From positions 1,054,001 to 1,118,000 of the forward strand of contig NZ_CP062008.1 of NCBI RefSeq assembly GCF_005670685.2: DNA of 64,000 bases, in the 5' to 3' direction. Position numbers and translations under genes: made by a program. This document shows, piece after piece, positions 52,058-59,989 of the stretch (the first letter of the stretch is position 1; each line of letters starts with the position of its first letter). The notes under the pieces were generated by a model that was not told where the DNA came from, did no database searches, and saw only the letters and a list, made by a program, of their open reading frames with translations. Source of the stretch: Mycolicibacterium mucogenicum DSM 44124. Its GTDB lineage: Bacteria > Actinomycetota > Actinomycetes > Mycobacteriales > Mycobacteriaceae.

Positions 52058-52117
52058 GTCGACAGGCTACAAACTCGATTGCCGTCGCGCTTGTGCGTGC
52101 CGGGACGCGGGGTCCGG

Positions 52118-53089
52118 CTACCCGGTGTAGCCGGCGCCGGACCGCAACAGCTGCGCCGCTTGATCGACCATTCGCTCGATGATCGCGCCGGCGGGCTCGA
52201 TCGAGTGGATGAGCCCGGCGGCTTCGCCGAACACGACCCCGGCGTTGTCGGGGTCGCCGTCGGCGAACGCGGCGCGGTAGCGCGGACTCTCGATGTCGGC
52301 GTTGGCCGCCAATGTCTTCTCGTCGCCGTGCCACCGGTCGGTGAATGCGTTGCGCCGCATCCGCATGGTGAATTCCGGCGGCCAGTCGATTCCGCGGACG
52401 ACGTCGCCCGCTGTCGTGCGAATTGTGCTGTCCCCGTTGGATTCGACGATCGCTTCATGGTGACGCGGATGCACCAGCGCTTCGTCGGCCGCCCACAGCC
52501 GGGTGCCGATCAACACGCCGTCGGCGCCCAGCATGAGCGAGGCGGCGAGCGCCCGGCCGTCGGCGATGCCCCCGGCCGCCAGTAGCAGGGTGTCGGGGGA
52601 GCGGGCAGCGAGGAAGTCGGCGACCTCCGGGACGAGGCTCAGCGTCCCGCGCAGGGAACCGTGGCCACCCGCCTCGGCACCCTGCGCGACGACGACGTCG
52701 GCACCCACATGTATCGCCCGCTCGACGTGATCAAGGTTCTGGCATTGGCAAATGAGCACGGCGCCAACGTCTTTGACCTGGGTGGCGAAGACTCCGGGGT
52801 CGCCGAACGACAACATCACCGCGGCCGGACGGAATTCGAGCGCTTCGGCCACTACGCTGGGTGAGCGCTGCGCCGACCACGTGATGAATCCGACGCCGAC
52901 CCGCTCCGGGCCGGCGGCCGCGAATTGTGCACGGACCCAATCGGAGTCGCCGTAGCCGCCGCCGATGAGGCCCAGCCCGCCGGCCCGACTGACCGCCGCG
53001 GCCAGTGCACCGCCCGCGGCCAACGCCATGGGCGCCGAGACGATCGGATGCTGAATCCCGAGGCGATCGGTCAGGCGTGTGGTGATCAT
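52118..53089 (-). CDS. Nitronate monooxygenase / 2-nitropropane dioxygenase family
   Basis: 323-aa TIM-barrel flavoprotein. FMN and catalytic motifs: HPIVSAPMALAAGGALAAAVSRAGGLGLIGGG at the start, VVVAQGAEAGGHGS with the catalytic His near residue 150, and AGGIADGRALAASLMLGADGVLIGTRL. It oxidises nitronates or acts as a related FMN enzyme (trans-2-enoyl-ACP reductase homologues exist). Start ATG 53089; divergent from the riboswitch-controlled gdx gene. Confidence 0.87.
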   Translation of the reverse strand: MITTRLTDRLGIQHPIVSAPMALAAGGALAAAVSRAGGLGLIGGGYGDSDWVRAQFAAAGPERVGVGFITWSAQRSPSVVAEALEFRPAAVMLSFGDPGVFATQVKDVGAVLICQCQNLDHVERAIHVGADVVVAQGAEAGGHGSLRGTLSLVPEVADFLAARSPDTLLLAAGGIADGRALAASLMLGADGVLIGTRLWAADEALVHPRHHEAIVESNGDSTIRTTAGDVVRGIDWPPEFTMRMRRNAFTDRWHGDEKTLAANADIESPRYRAAFADGDPDNAGVVFGEAAGLIHSIEPAGAIIERMVDQAAQLLRSGAGYTG

Positions 53090-53117
53090 CTACCGATTAT
53101 CGGCGTCAGGGGTGCCA

Positions 53118-53177
53118 TCGAGCGTGGGGCTTTGCGCGAAGACACGCCCAGAATGCCTCGTAAAGCCCCACGTTCGA
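53118..53177. repeat. Long hairpin between the NMO gene and the riboswitch
   Basis: CGTGGGGCTTT (53123-53133) pairs perfectly with AAAGCCCCACG (53162-53172); the stem extends outward by TCGA/TCGA after one mismatch. The 28-nt loop has no clear motif. It stands between divergent genes, so it is not an ordinary gene-end terminator. Confidence 0.6.
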
Positions 53178-53252
53178 CGTAGGTGGTGACCGACCTGACA
53201 TTGCCACCCGCCTGCCCCTGTGAGAACTTGGTAACAGAGCCTTAACGCAGGC

Positions 53253-53300
53253 TTCCGGACGATGGGTGCCGTACCCGGTGTGCGACAAGACGGCCCGGGA
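53253..53300 (+). promoter_or_regulatory. Guanidine-III (ykkC-III) riboswitch
   Basis: The blocks CCGGACGA (53255-53262), GCCGTACCCGGT (53268-53279) and GACAAGACGGC (53284-53294) reproduce in order and spacing the conserved core of the guanidine-III riboswitch known upstream of actinobacterial SugE/EmrE genes. CCGG at 53255-53258 can pair with 53275-53278, and GCCGT with ACGGC (53290-53294), giving the pseudoknotted fold. The ribosome binding site GGGAG (53297-53301) directly follows the 3' strand, so guanidinium binding should open translation of the exporter. Confidence 0.9.
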
Positions 53301-53308
53301 GAAACATC

Positions 53309-53623
53309 ATGTCGTGGCTCGTTCTGGTCTTGTCCGGTGTCCTCGAAGCGGTATGGGCCACCGCGATGGGCAAGTCCGAGGGGTTCAGCAAGCTCTCGCC
53401 CAGCATCGTGTTCGCGGTCGCGCTCATCGCCAGCATGGCCGGCTTGGCCTACGCCATGCGTGACCTGCCGGTCGGCACCGCGTACGCCGTCTGGGTCGGC
53501 ATCGGTGCGGTCCTCACTGTGGTCTATGCGATGGCCGCCGGGGATGAGCCGACGTCGGTCCTCAAGGTCGTGTTCTTGACGCTGATCATCGGCGGCGTCG
53601 TCGGGCTCAAGCTCGTGCACTGA
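53309..53623 (+). CDS. gdx: SMR-family guanidinium exporter (Gdx/SugE type)
   Basis: 104-aa four-helix small multidrug resistance protein. The Gdx/SugE signature is GVLEAVWATAMGKSEGF with the essential Glu13, and AYAMRDLPVGTAYAVWVGIGAVLTVVYAM; it works as an antiparallel dimer exchanging guanidinium for protons. The guanidine-III riboswitch just upstream confirms the assignment over quaternary-ammonium QacE types. ATG 53309, ribosome binding site GGGAG eight bases before. Confidence 0.93.
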   Translation: MSWLVLVLSGVLEAVWATAMGKSEGFSKLSPSIVFAVALIASMAGLAYAMRDLPVGTAYAVWVGIGAVLTVVYAMAAGDEPTSVLKVVFLTLIIGGVVGLKLVH

Positions 53624-53662
53624 CGAAAGGCGTTGGAGTCGCTCGAGTCTCCACGGCATCGT

Positions 53663-53738
53663 CGATCTGGAGCTGTCACACACGGCGACATTGTCAAAAA
53701 ACCGAACATTGTCAGCCGATGCTGACAGCTCCAGATCG
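53663..53738. terminator. Nested hairpins between gdx and Lrp gene
   Basis: CGATCTGGAGCTGTCA (53663-53678) pairs perfectly with 53723-53738. Inside, TGTCAGC (53710-53716) pairs with GCTGACA (53721-53727), which competes with the outer stem. Two ACATTGTCA copies also occur. It separates convergent genes. Confidence 0.7.
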
Positions 53739-53785
53739 CAAGTGCCGCAGGGAGAGCCGACACGCCGAGCGGGCCGCTCGGCGTG

Positions 53786-54238
53786 TCACAGCGGCCGCAG
53801 CGACTTGATCGTCTTCATCGGGAACCGTGACGAGACGCGGTGGATGCCGGGGATCGCGAGCACCTTGCTCGTCAGGAACTGCTCGTACGCGGGCAGGTCC
53901 GCAACGGCGACGCGGACGAGATAGTCAGGCGAACCGAACAGCCGGTGGAGTTCGAGCACCTGCGGGTATTCGGCCATCGTGGCCTCGAACTTTTCGATGC
54001 TCTTCATGTCGAAGTCGGTGATCTCGACGTCGAGCAGCACCTCGAAACTCTGGTTCGCGGCGGCGGGTGAGATCAGTGCCTGGTAGCCGACGATGACGCC
54101 GTCGGCTTCGAGCCGCTGCACCCGCCGCAGGCACGGCCCCGGCGTGAGCCCGACTCTTTCAGCGAGGGCGACGTTCGCGATCCGGCCGTCTTCGCGCAGG
54201 ACGTCGATTATTGCTGTGTCGAGACTATCCATGACCAA
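53786..54238 (-). CDS. Lrp/AsnC-family regulator
   Basis: 150-aa protein: HTH at residues about 6-60 (LDTAIIDVLREDGRIANVALAERVGLTPGPCLRRVQRLEADGVIVGY), then a RAM ligand domain with VEITDFDMKSIEKFEATMAEYPQVLELHRLFGSPDYLVRVAVADL. It is divergent from azlC, so it should sense an amino acid and control the azlCD exporter, as AzlB does in Bacillus. The start may be ATG 54238 or 54232. Confidence 0.88.
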   Translation of the reverse strand: MVMDSLDTAIIDVLREDGRIANVALAERVGLTPGPCLRRVQRLEADGVIVGYQALISPAAANQSFEVLLDVEITDFDMKSIEKFEATMAEYPQVLELHRLFGSPDYLVRVAVADLPAYEQFLTSKVLAIPGIHRVSSRFPMKTIKSLRPL

Positions 54239-54312
54239 TTATTGCTCACCGCAGCCTCGGAGCGCAGTAAGTGGCAACCAAATTCTGCAGCTGACCTGGG
54301 ATCATTGTTGTC

Positions 54313-55020
54313 ATGGATGCTGCGGTGGCGACTTCTCGGAAGGCGGAGGTCGCCGCGGGCGTGCGGGCCTCGCTGGCAGCCGGACTCGGCATGTATCCGA
54401 TCGGCGTCGCCTTCGGCCTGCTGGTCATCCAGGCTGGCCTGCCCTGGTGGGTCGCCCCGGCACTGTCCATCGCCTGCTTCGCCGGGTCATTGGAGCTGCT
54501 GCTGATCGGCATGATCGTCGCGGTCACCCCACTGGCGACCATCGCACTGACGGCGTTCCTCGTGAACTTCCGCCACATCTTCTACGCGTTCACCTTCCCG
54601 CTGCACGTCGTGCGGAACCGGTTCGCCCGGGCCTACTCCGTCTACACCCTCGTGGACGAGGCGTACGCGGTGACCGCCGCCAACCCGCGCGGCTGGACGT
54701 CGTGGCGCCTGGTCACGATGCAGGCCGCGTTCCAGTGCTACTGGGTCGGCGGCGGTCTGACGGGCGTCCTGCTCGGCTCGATGTTGCCGGCGCGCATCGA
54801 AGGGCTCGAATTCGCTTTGTGCGCACTGTTCGTCACGTTGACACTTGACGCCTGTCGCTCTCGCGACGGCGTGCCGTCGCTCCTGCTCGCCGCCCTGAGC
54901 TTCTCAATCGCGATCGTGGTTGCGCCGCACGCGGCGTTGTTCGTCGGGCTGCTGCTGTTCATCGCCACGCTCGTGGCGCGCTACCTGTTGGTGCGGCGGC
55001 AGGTGGCCGTCGATGCTTGA
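54313..55020 (+). CDS. azlC: AzlC-family amino-acid export permease
   Basis: 235-aa polytopic protein with the AzlC pattern: GLGMYPIGVAFGLLVIQAGLPWWVAPALSIACFAGSLELLLIGMI, TAFLVNFRHIFYAFTFPLHV and YTLVDEAYAVTAANPRG. With AzlD it exports branched-chain amino acids or analogues. It overlaps azlD by eight bases and lies divergent from an Lrp gene. Start ATG 54313; the intergenic TTGTTGTC is weak as ribosome binding site. Confidence 0.9.
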   Translation: MDAAVATSRKAEVAAGVRASLAAGLGMYPIGVAFGLLVIQAGLPWWVAPALSIACFAGSLELLLIGMIVAVTPLATIALTAFLVNFRHIFYAFTFPLHVVRNRFARAYSVYTLVDEAYAVTAANPRGWTSWRLVTMQAAFQCYWVGGGLTGVLLGSMLPARIEGLEFALCALFVTLTLDACRSRDGVPSLLLAALSFSIAIVVAPHAALFVGLLLFIATLVARYLLVRRQVAVDA

Positions 55021-55336
55021 CCTCAAGTACCTCGCGGCCGTGCTGGCCACCGTCTTCGTCATCAATCTGGCCCTGCGCGCCGTGCCCTTCGCGATCCTTC
55101 AGCCGCTACGCAAGTCCCGCTTCGTCAACACGATGGCCACCTGGATGCCGGTCGGCATCGTCATGATCCTCGCCGCTGCCACTTTCCGATCGGTCTCCGG
55201 CGACGCAAAGCACCTGGTGTATGCGGCGATCGGTGTGGCCATCACCATCGCGGCCCACCTGTTGGGTGGCCGGCGGACGCTGCTCAGCGTCGGCGCTGGG
55301 ACCCTCGTCTATGTGCTGCTGGTGAATTCGTTCTGA
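55013..55336 (+). CDS. azlD: AzlD-family small subunit of amino-acid exporter
   Basis: 107-aa protein with three to four helices: LDLKYLAAVLATVFVINLALRAVPFAILQPLRKSRFVNTMATWMPVGIVMILAAATF, the conserved AzlD Pro-rich turn RAVPF. ATG 55013 lies inside the azlC end, coupling the two. The last 28 nt overlap the convergent VOC gene. Confidence 0.88.
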   Translation: MLDLKYLAAVLATVFVINLALRAVPFAILQPLRKSRFVNTMATWMPVGIVMILAAATFRSVSGDAKHLVYAAIGVAITIAAHLLGGRRTLLSVGAGTLVYVLLVNSF

Positions 55337-55704
55337 TCCTGTGCGAAGTACTGCACCAGGCAGAACTCGTGACCTTCGGGGTCGAACATGACGAGAACGA
55401 TGCCCTCGTCATAGTCGTGCCGAGTGCCTGACCAAGTTCCACCGAGATCCTCGACATGCCGGCGACCCTCATCGATGTCCGCGACTTCGACGTCCAGGTG
55501 AATGCGCACCTTCGTCGCCTTGGCCTCCGGTACCCGCTGGAAGGTGAGTCGCGGCGTCGGACCATTCCGGGAACCGAGCGTCGCCCAGCCTGGGTCGTCG
55601 CCGTGTTCGTAGGAAGGCTCGATGCCGAGCAGCTGTCCCCAGAACGTCGACATGCGGACCGGGTCGACACAGTCGATCGTCACTCCCGACCATTGGTTCG
55701 GCAC
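55309..55704 (-). CDS. VOC/glyoxalase-like protein
   Basis: 131-aa protein of the vicinal-oxygen-chelate fold: VTIDCVDPVRMSTFWGQLLGIEPSYE, LTFQRVPEAKATKVRIHLDVEVADIDEGRRHVEDLGG and VMFDPEGHEFCLVQYF, two beta-alpha-beta-beta-beta units. The Glyoxalase_6-like pattern often lacks enzymatic activity; substrate unknown. I favour GTG 55704 because AGGGAGGGG lies upstream; ATG 55737 is also possible. Confidence 0.77.
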   Translation of the reverse strand: MPNQWSGVTIDCVDPVRMSTFWGQLLGIEPSYEHGDDPGWATLGSRNGPTPRLTFQRVPEAKATKVRIHLDVEVADIDEGRRHVEDLGGTWSGTRHDYDEGIVLVMFDPEGHEFCLVQYFAQDQNEFTSST

Positions 55705-55777
55705 CGCGGCACGCCCCTCCCTCTGTGGATCAATCATGCGCTTGGCTGCGGGTGTGGGGAAGCGTTCAATTGTCTCC

Positions 55778-56920
55778 GTGGACGTCTTCACGGACAGGTC
55801 GGTGCGCGCGGTCCTTCAGGATTCGCTGACTTCCGCGAAAGCAATGGCCGGGGCGCGACCGCCGGCTGGCCAACCGCCGGTCGACGGGCCGAAGCTGCTG
55901 AGCGGATTCGTCGGCGCGACCAAAGATCAACGCCTCGTGGATATTCCGGCCAACCGGCGACCATGGACGCCGAGCGGTATAAGGGTCGAACGGGGCGATC
56001 GCGTCACGTGGCTGGCCTGGGGCCGGGCGTACGCGATGACTCAGCGCGGCATCGGGACCGGGCCGAGCTTCGGGATGCTCTGCCGCGTCGGCGACGGGCC
56101 TGTGCAGATGAGCGCGCGTCCCACGTACACCTTCACCGCGGATCGCGACGGCGAGGTGCTGTTCGGCGGCCGACTGCCCGCCGAGTTGCAGCCGAACGGT
56201 GAGGTCAAGACCGACCGCATCCCGTTCGGCGCGATGCGGGGCGGCTTCACCGCCGTCGTCGTCGTGTGGCCTGATGCGTCCGACCCCCTGACTGAGCTGA
56301 AACGGTTTGCCTCCCTTGACTCTTCGGGACTGTGCACCGTCGAGCATGAGCGACTGTCTGCGCCACCCGAACCGCCGCCCGGCTGGTTCCACCATCCGCT
56401 GCTCGGGCGCGAGGACGTGTACGCGAGTACCGCCGACACCATCACGGTCGACTGCGAGGACACCGTCGGGATCATCCGTCGCCCCGTCGAGCTGGACTTG
56501 ACCGATCAGGTCAGCCTGCGTTGGTCGTGGCGCGTCGACCGGCTGCCGTCGTCGTTGCCGGAGAACACGATGTTCACCCACGACTACGTGAGCATCGCAG
56601 CGGAGTTCGACGACGGGCGCGACCTCACCTGGCAGTGGAGTTCGACGCTGCCGTTGGGGCTGGCTTATCGGTGCCCGCTCGACCACTGGCGCCACCGCGA
56701 GACGCACATCGTGGTCCGCAGCGGATCGTCGGAACTGGGCAATTGGGTCACCGATGAACGGCCGGTGCTCGCTGACGCGCGTTCTGCCATCGGCGGCGAG
56801 GCGCCGAGGCGGGTCGTCGCGGTGTGGCTCATCGCTGTCAGCCTCAATCAGCACGGCTCGGCCGTCGGGGCGTTCCGCGATATCGAGCTCCACAACGGTT
56901 CCGAAGTTACGACCATCTAG
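55778..56920 (+). CDS. DUF3047-domain protein
   Basis: 380-aa protein. The C-terminal half matches DUF3047 (DLTDQVSLRWSWRVDRLPSSLPENTMFTHDYVSIAAEFDDGRDLTWQWSS ... HIVVRSGSSELGNWVTDERPVLADAR), a beta-sandwich of unknown function. The N-terminal part (IRVERGDRVTWLAWGRAY ... PTYTFTADRDGEVLFGGRLPAE) looks like a second beta-sandwich, possibly carbohydrate binding, which is a guess. GTG 55778 gives the most natural start; the frame reaches back to 55622. Confidence 0.72.
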   Translation: MDVFTDRSVRAVLQDSLTSAKAMAGARPPAGQPPVDGPKLLSGFVGATKDQRLVDIPANRRPWTPSGIRVERGDRVTWLAWGRAYAMTQRGIGTGPSFGMLCRVGDGPVQMSARPTYTFTADRDGEVLFGGRLPAELQPNGEVKTDRIPFGAMRGGFTAVVVVWPDASDPLTELKRFASLDSSGLCTVEHERLSAPPEPPPGWFHHPLLGREDVYASTADTITVDCEDTVGIIRRPVELDLTDQVSLRWSWRVDRLPSSLPENTMFTHDYVSIAAEFDDGRDLTWQWSSTLPLGLAYRCPLDHWRHRETHIVVRSGSSELGNWVTDERPVLADARSAIGGEAPRRVVAVWLIAVSLNQHGSAVGAFRDIELHNGSEVTTI

Positions 56921-56965
56921 CTCGGCTCGACGAGATTGTCGGTGGTCGCCGATATCGTGCGCGGC

Positions 56966-57364
56966 ATGAAGCTTGTTTCCACCCGCATCATCACCGCCGA
57001 CGTCCCGAGCCTGGTCGGCTTCTACGAATTGGTGACCGGGGCCGAGGCCGTCTGGGCCAACGAACTGTTCGCGGAAATCCCCACGCCGGTGGGCACTTTG
57101 GCGATCGGTAGCGACAAGACCGTGCCCTTGTTCGGGGCGGGTTCCGCCGAGCCGGCGGCCAACCGGAGCGCCATCATCGAGTTCATCGTGGATGACGTCG
57201 ACGCGGAGTACGAACGGCTGCGAAGCCGGTTGGACGAGGTCGTCACCGAGCCCACCACCATGCCGTGGGGTAACCGGTCGCTGTTGTTCCGCGATCCCGA
57301 CGGCAACCTCGTCAACCTCTTCACGCCGGTGAGAGACGATGCCAAGGCCAAATTCGGGGCGTAG
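56966..57364 (+). CDS. VOC/glyoxalase family protein
   Basis: 132-aa protein with two VOC modules: RIITADVPSLVGFYELVTGAEAVW, then IIEFIVDDVDAEYERLRSRLDEVVTEPTTMPWGNRSLLFRDPDGNLVNLFTPV. The conserved metal-ligand Glu of the C-terminal module is replaced by Asn (DGNLVNLF), so it may be a non-metal binding member. ATG 56966 lies seven bases after TATCGT (56953-56958): leaderless candidate. Confidence 0.8.
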   Translation: MKLVSTRIITADVPSLVGFYELVTGAEAVWANELFAEIPTPVGTLAIGSDKTVPLFGAGSAEPAANRSAIIEFIVDDVDAEYERLRSRLDEVVTEPTTMPWGNRSLLFRDPDGNLVNLFTPVRDDAKAKFGA

Positions 57365-57380
57365 TCGCTGGTATGCGGCA

Positions 57381-57386
57381 TAGCAT
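57381..57386 (+). promoter_or_regulatory. -10-like box TAGCAT for the methyltransferase gene
   Basis: TAGCAT ends six bases before GTG 57393. No ribosome binding site intervenes. Confidence 0.4.
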
Positions 57387-57392
57387 CTGCTG

Positions 57393-58139
57393 GTGAGCTT
57401 CGTCGTCTCGCCGGACGCGTACGGCCGCTACATGGGCCGATACGCCGAGCCGCTCGCGGACGTCTTCGCCGCCTTCGCCGGGATCACGGCCGGCGCCAAG
57501 GTGCTCGACGTCGGCTGCGGACCCGGCGCGCTGACAGCGCGGCTGCTGGCGGCGGGCGCCGAGGTCGCGGCCATCGATCCGTCACCGCCGTTCGTCGATG
57601 CGATTCGTCAGCGTTTCCCCGGGCTCGACGCCCGCCTCGGGACCGCTGAGGAACTGCCTTACGACACTGCGACTTTCGACGCCGCGCTCGCCCAACTGGT
57701 GGTGCATTTCATGACCGATCCCGCCGCCGGCATCGGGCAGATGGCGCGGGTGACCCGGCCCGGCGGCGTCGTCGCGGCGTGCGTGTGGGACGGCCCGACG
57801 GGTGCGCTGGCACCGTTCTGGGACGCCGTCCACGTGATCGACCCCGACGCACAGGACGAGGCGTTGCTGTCCGGCGCGCACAGAGGCCACCTCACCGAGA
57901 TCTTCGACGCCGCCGGGCTACGCGACGTGGCAGAGGACGCCATCGCCATCGACGTGCTGCACCCGAGCTTCGAGGAGTGGTGGGAGCCGTACACGTTCGG
58001 TGTCGGACCGGCCGGGGACTACGTCCAGCGCCTCGATGACGAGGGGCGCGGCAGGTTGGAAACCGTTGCGCGCGAACGTCTTGGCCACGGACCGTTCATC
58101 GTGACCGCAACGGCGTGGGCGGCGCGCGGCACCGTCTGA
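57393..58139 (+). CDS. Class I SAM-dependent methyltransferase
   Basis: 248-aa methyltransferase. Motif I VLDVGCGPGALTARLLAAG (about residues 34-52), motif II acidic residue in VAAIDPSPP, and LAQLVVHFM with a motif-IV-like region and RVTRPGGVVAACVWD (motif V). The fold is of the UbiE/Methyltransf_11 type; the acceptor is unknown. Starts at GTG 57393 and is convergent with a TetR gene five bases away. Confidence 0.87.
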   Translation: MSFVVSPDAYGRYMGRYAEPLADVFAAFAGITAGAKVLDVGCGPGALTARLLAAGAEVAAIDPSPPFVDAIRQRFPGLDARLGTAEELPYDTATFDAALAQLVVHFMTDPAAGIGQMARVTRPGGVVAACVWDGPTGALAPFWDAVHVIDPDAQDEALLSGAHRGHLTEIFDAAGLRDVAEDAIAIDVLHPSFEEWWEPYTFGVGPAGDYVQRLDDEGRGRLETVARERLGHGPFIVTATAWAARGTV

Positions 58140-58144
58140 TCCGG

Positions 58145-58735
58145 TCACGAAATGCCGAGTGCCGCGGCGACCAGATGCCAGAGTCGTTCGGCGGCCAGAT
58201 CCGGATCGGCACGCGGTGTGGCCCGGAGCTGTTGGGCGATGCTGTGCCGCAGTCCGCCGATGACGAACGCACCGGCGCTGTTCGCGTCGATGTCGTCGGG
58301 CAAATCACCGTCGTGCTGCCCGCGGCGGATGTTGTCGGCCGCGGCCTCGCTCATCGTCTGCAGGTGGACCGCTTCGAGTTCGGCGAGTTCGGGGTCCAGC
58401 GTCGCGCGGCCGAGCAGGATCGGCGCCAGCTCATCGTCGAAGTGGTAGACGACGAAACGGCGGGTGCGCTCGCGTTCCCGGACTCCCCAGTCGGCGTCGA
58501 CGGGTAGGTGCACGTCGGCGATGGCATGGCGCAGCCCGTGATAGAAGTCGTCGTAAACCGCTGCGAGAAGCCCACTTTTGGAACCGAAGTGGTGATAGAG
58601 GGCGCCGGTGCTGAGCTGCGCCCGGCGCGTCAGTGCGCTCAGTTCGAGCACCCCGTTGCCGCGCACCAGTTCGTCGCGCGCGGCGGTCAGAAGTTGTTGA
58701 CGTCCGATCGGGGCACGTGCCATAGTCCAAAACAT
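58145..58735 (-). CDS. TetR/AcrR-family regulator
   Basis: 196-aa TetR protein: HTH with LELSALTRRAQLSTGALYHHFGSKSGLLAAVYDDF, then a helical effector domain. The start is probably the internal ATG 58723 (MARAPIGRQQLL). The intergenic space before the divergent PhyH gene contains a perfect 9-bp inverted repeat, so it most likely represses itself and that dioxygenase. Confidence 0.86.
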   Translation of the reverse strand: MFWTMARAPIGRQQLLTAARDELVRGNGVLELSALTRRAQLSTGALYHHFGSKSGLLAAVYDDFYHGLRHAIADVHLPVDADWGVRERERTRRFVVYHFDDELAPILLGRATLDPELAELEAVHLQTMSEAAADNIRRGQHDGDLPDDIDANSAGAFVIGGLRHSIAQQLRATPRADPDLAAERLWHLVAAALGIS

Positions 58736-58755
58736 AACAGAACTCGGTTATGTTT
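58730..58755. promoter_or_regulatory. TetR operator candidate AAACATAAC-N8-GTTATGTTT
   Basis: The arms 58730-58738 and 58747-58755 are perfectly complementary with an 8-nt spacer. The site overlaps the start region of the TetR gene and lies 17 nt before the PhyH ATG. Confidence 0.7.
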
Positions 58756-58771
58756 CGGCGGGAGTGGAGCA

Positions 58772-59623
58772 ATGAGCACTGAAGTGTCATCTCTGGCGGA
58801 CTTGAGCGGCGACCTGGCCGGCACCTATCGCCGGACCGAGAGCAGCGGCGCGACCGTCGACCCCGCGATCGTCGATGCCGATCTCGCCACGATGGCGCGC
58901 GACGGCTACGTGATCCTGCCCGATCTGCTCAGTGCGACCCAGCTGGACGAGATTCGCGCGGCCGTGACGCCGATGCTGGATCGACACGGCCGCAACGGTT
59001 TTGAGGGACGGTCGACCCAGCGCATCTACAGCGTGCTCAACAAGACCGCGGCGTGCGACGTCATCGCCGACCACCCGCGCGTGCTGGCACTGCTGGACCG
59101 GATGTTCCTGCCGAACTATCTGCTGTCGATGCTCCAGGTGATCAACATCCTGCCGGGGGAGCAGGCGCAGATGCTGCACACCGACGACGGCTTCTACCCG
59201 CTGCCGCGGCCCCGCGCCGCGCTGGGCGCGGCGACCATCTGGGCCATCGACGATTTCACCGCCGACAACGGCGCCACCGACGTGGTGCCCGGCAGCCAGC
59301 TCTGGGGTGAGCGGCTGCCCGGCGACGACGTCGAGCGCAAGCCCGTCGTGATGAGCGCCGGGTCGTGCGTGTTCTTCCCCGGGACGCTGTGGCACGGCGG
59401 CGGCGCCAACCGCACCGACCGCCCGCGACTGGCCGTCACCGCCCAATACTGCGAGCCGTGGCTGCGGCCGCAGGAGGCCTTCACGCTGTCGATGACTCGC
59501 GACACCGCCCGCCGGGTGTCAGAAGACATTCGCCGCATGCTCGGCTACAGCATCCACCCGCCGTTCATCGGTCAGGTCGAAGGCATGCACCCGAAGCGGC
59601 TGCTGGAGATCGCCGGCGATTAG
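58772..59623 (+). CDS. Phytanoyl-CoA dioxygenase family protein
   Basis: 283-aa Fe(II)/2-oxoglutarate oxygenase of the PhyH family. Iron facial triad: His and Asp in MLHTDDGFYPL (about residues 134-138) and His in LWHGGGANRTDRPRL (about 209), the following Arg binding 2-oxoglutarate. It hydroxylates a small molecule not identifiable from sequence. GGAG lies 6 nt before ATG 58772. Regulated by the divergent TetR. Confidence 0.85.
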   Translation: MSTEVSSLADLSGDLAGTYRRTESSGATVDPAIVDADLATMARDGYVILPDLLSATQLDEIRAAVTPMLDRHGRNGFEGRSTQRIYSVLNKTAACDVIADHPRVLALLDRMFLPNYLLSMLQVINILPGEQAQMLHTDDGFYPLPRPRAALGAATIWAIDDFTADNGATDVVPGSQLWGERLPGDDVERKPVVMSAGSCVFFPGTLWHGGGANRTDRPRLAVTAQYCEPWLRPQEAFTLSMTRDTARRVSEDIRRMLGYSIHPPFIGQVEGMHPKRLLEIAGD

Positions 59624-59651
59624 CCCGCCTAATCGTCGACGATCAGGCGGA

Positions 59652-59879
59652 TCAGTACGGCACGTCGGTGGCGCCGGCGGATGTGTCCTTTTCGTCGTGA
59701 TTCGACTCGTGGAATCCGAAGTTATACGGGTTCGGGCCCTGTCCTGGCAGGTCGAATTCGTCGCCGCCGTAGGGCACATCGGGATCCGGATCGGCGCCGG
59801 CCATTGGGGCAAGACTGATCGCCCCGCCGATCGCAGCAGCGGCAATCCACGTTCCTACGAGCGCATTTTTCAATCGCAT
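59652..59879 (-). CDS. Small secreted protein, 75 aa
   Basis: Signal peptide at residues 1-29 (MRLKNALVGTWIAAAAIGGAIS ... AGADP), then an acidic mature part of about 46 residues rich in Asp, Pro, Gly and Asn (PYGGDEFDLPGQGPNPYNFGFHESNHDEKD). AGGAGG lies at good distance before ATG 59879. Mycobacteria export many such short proteins; function unknown. Confidence 0.72.
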   Translation of the reverse strand: MRLKNALVGTWIAAAAIGGAISLAPMAGADPDPDVPYGGDEFDLPGQGPNPYNFGFHESNHDEKDTSAGATDVPY

Positions 59880-59989
59880 GACGCCTCCTGAGGGCTTTCC
59901 CGTAACCGGGTAGTTGCCCACAAATGTTAGTCGCGGCACGACTGCGCTGACGCCGAATGCAATGAATTGACGGATTCGGGAATTCCAGG

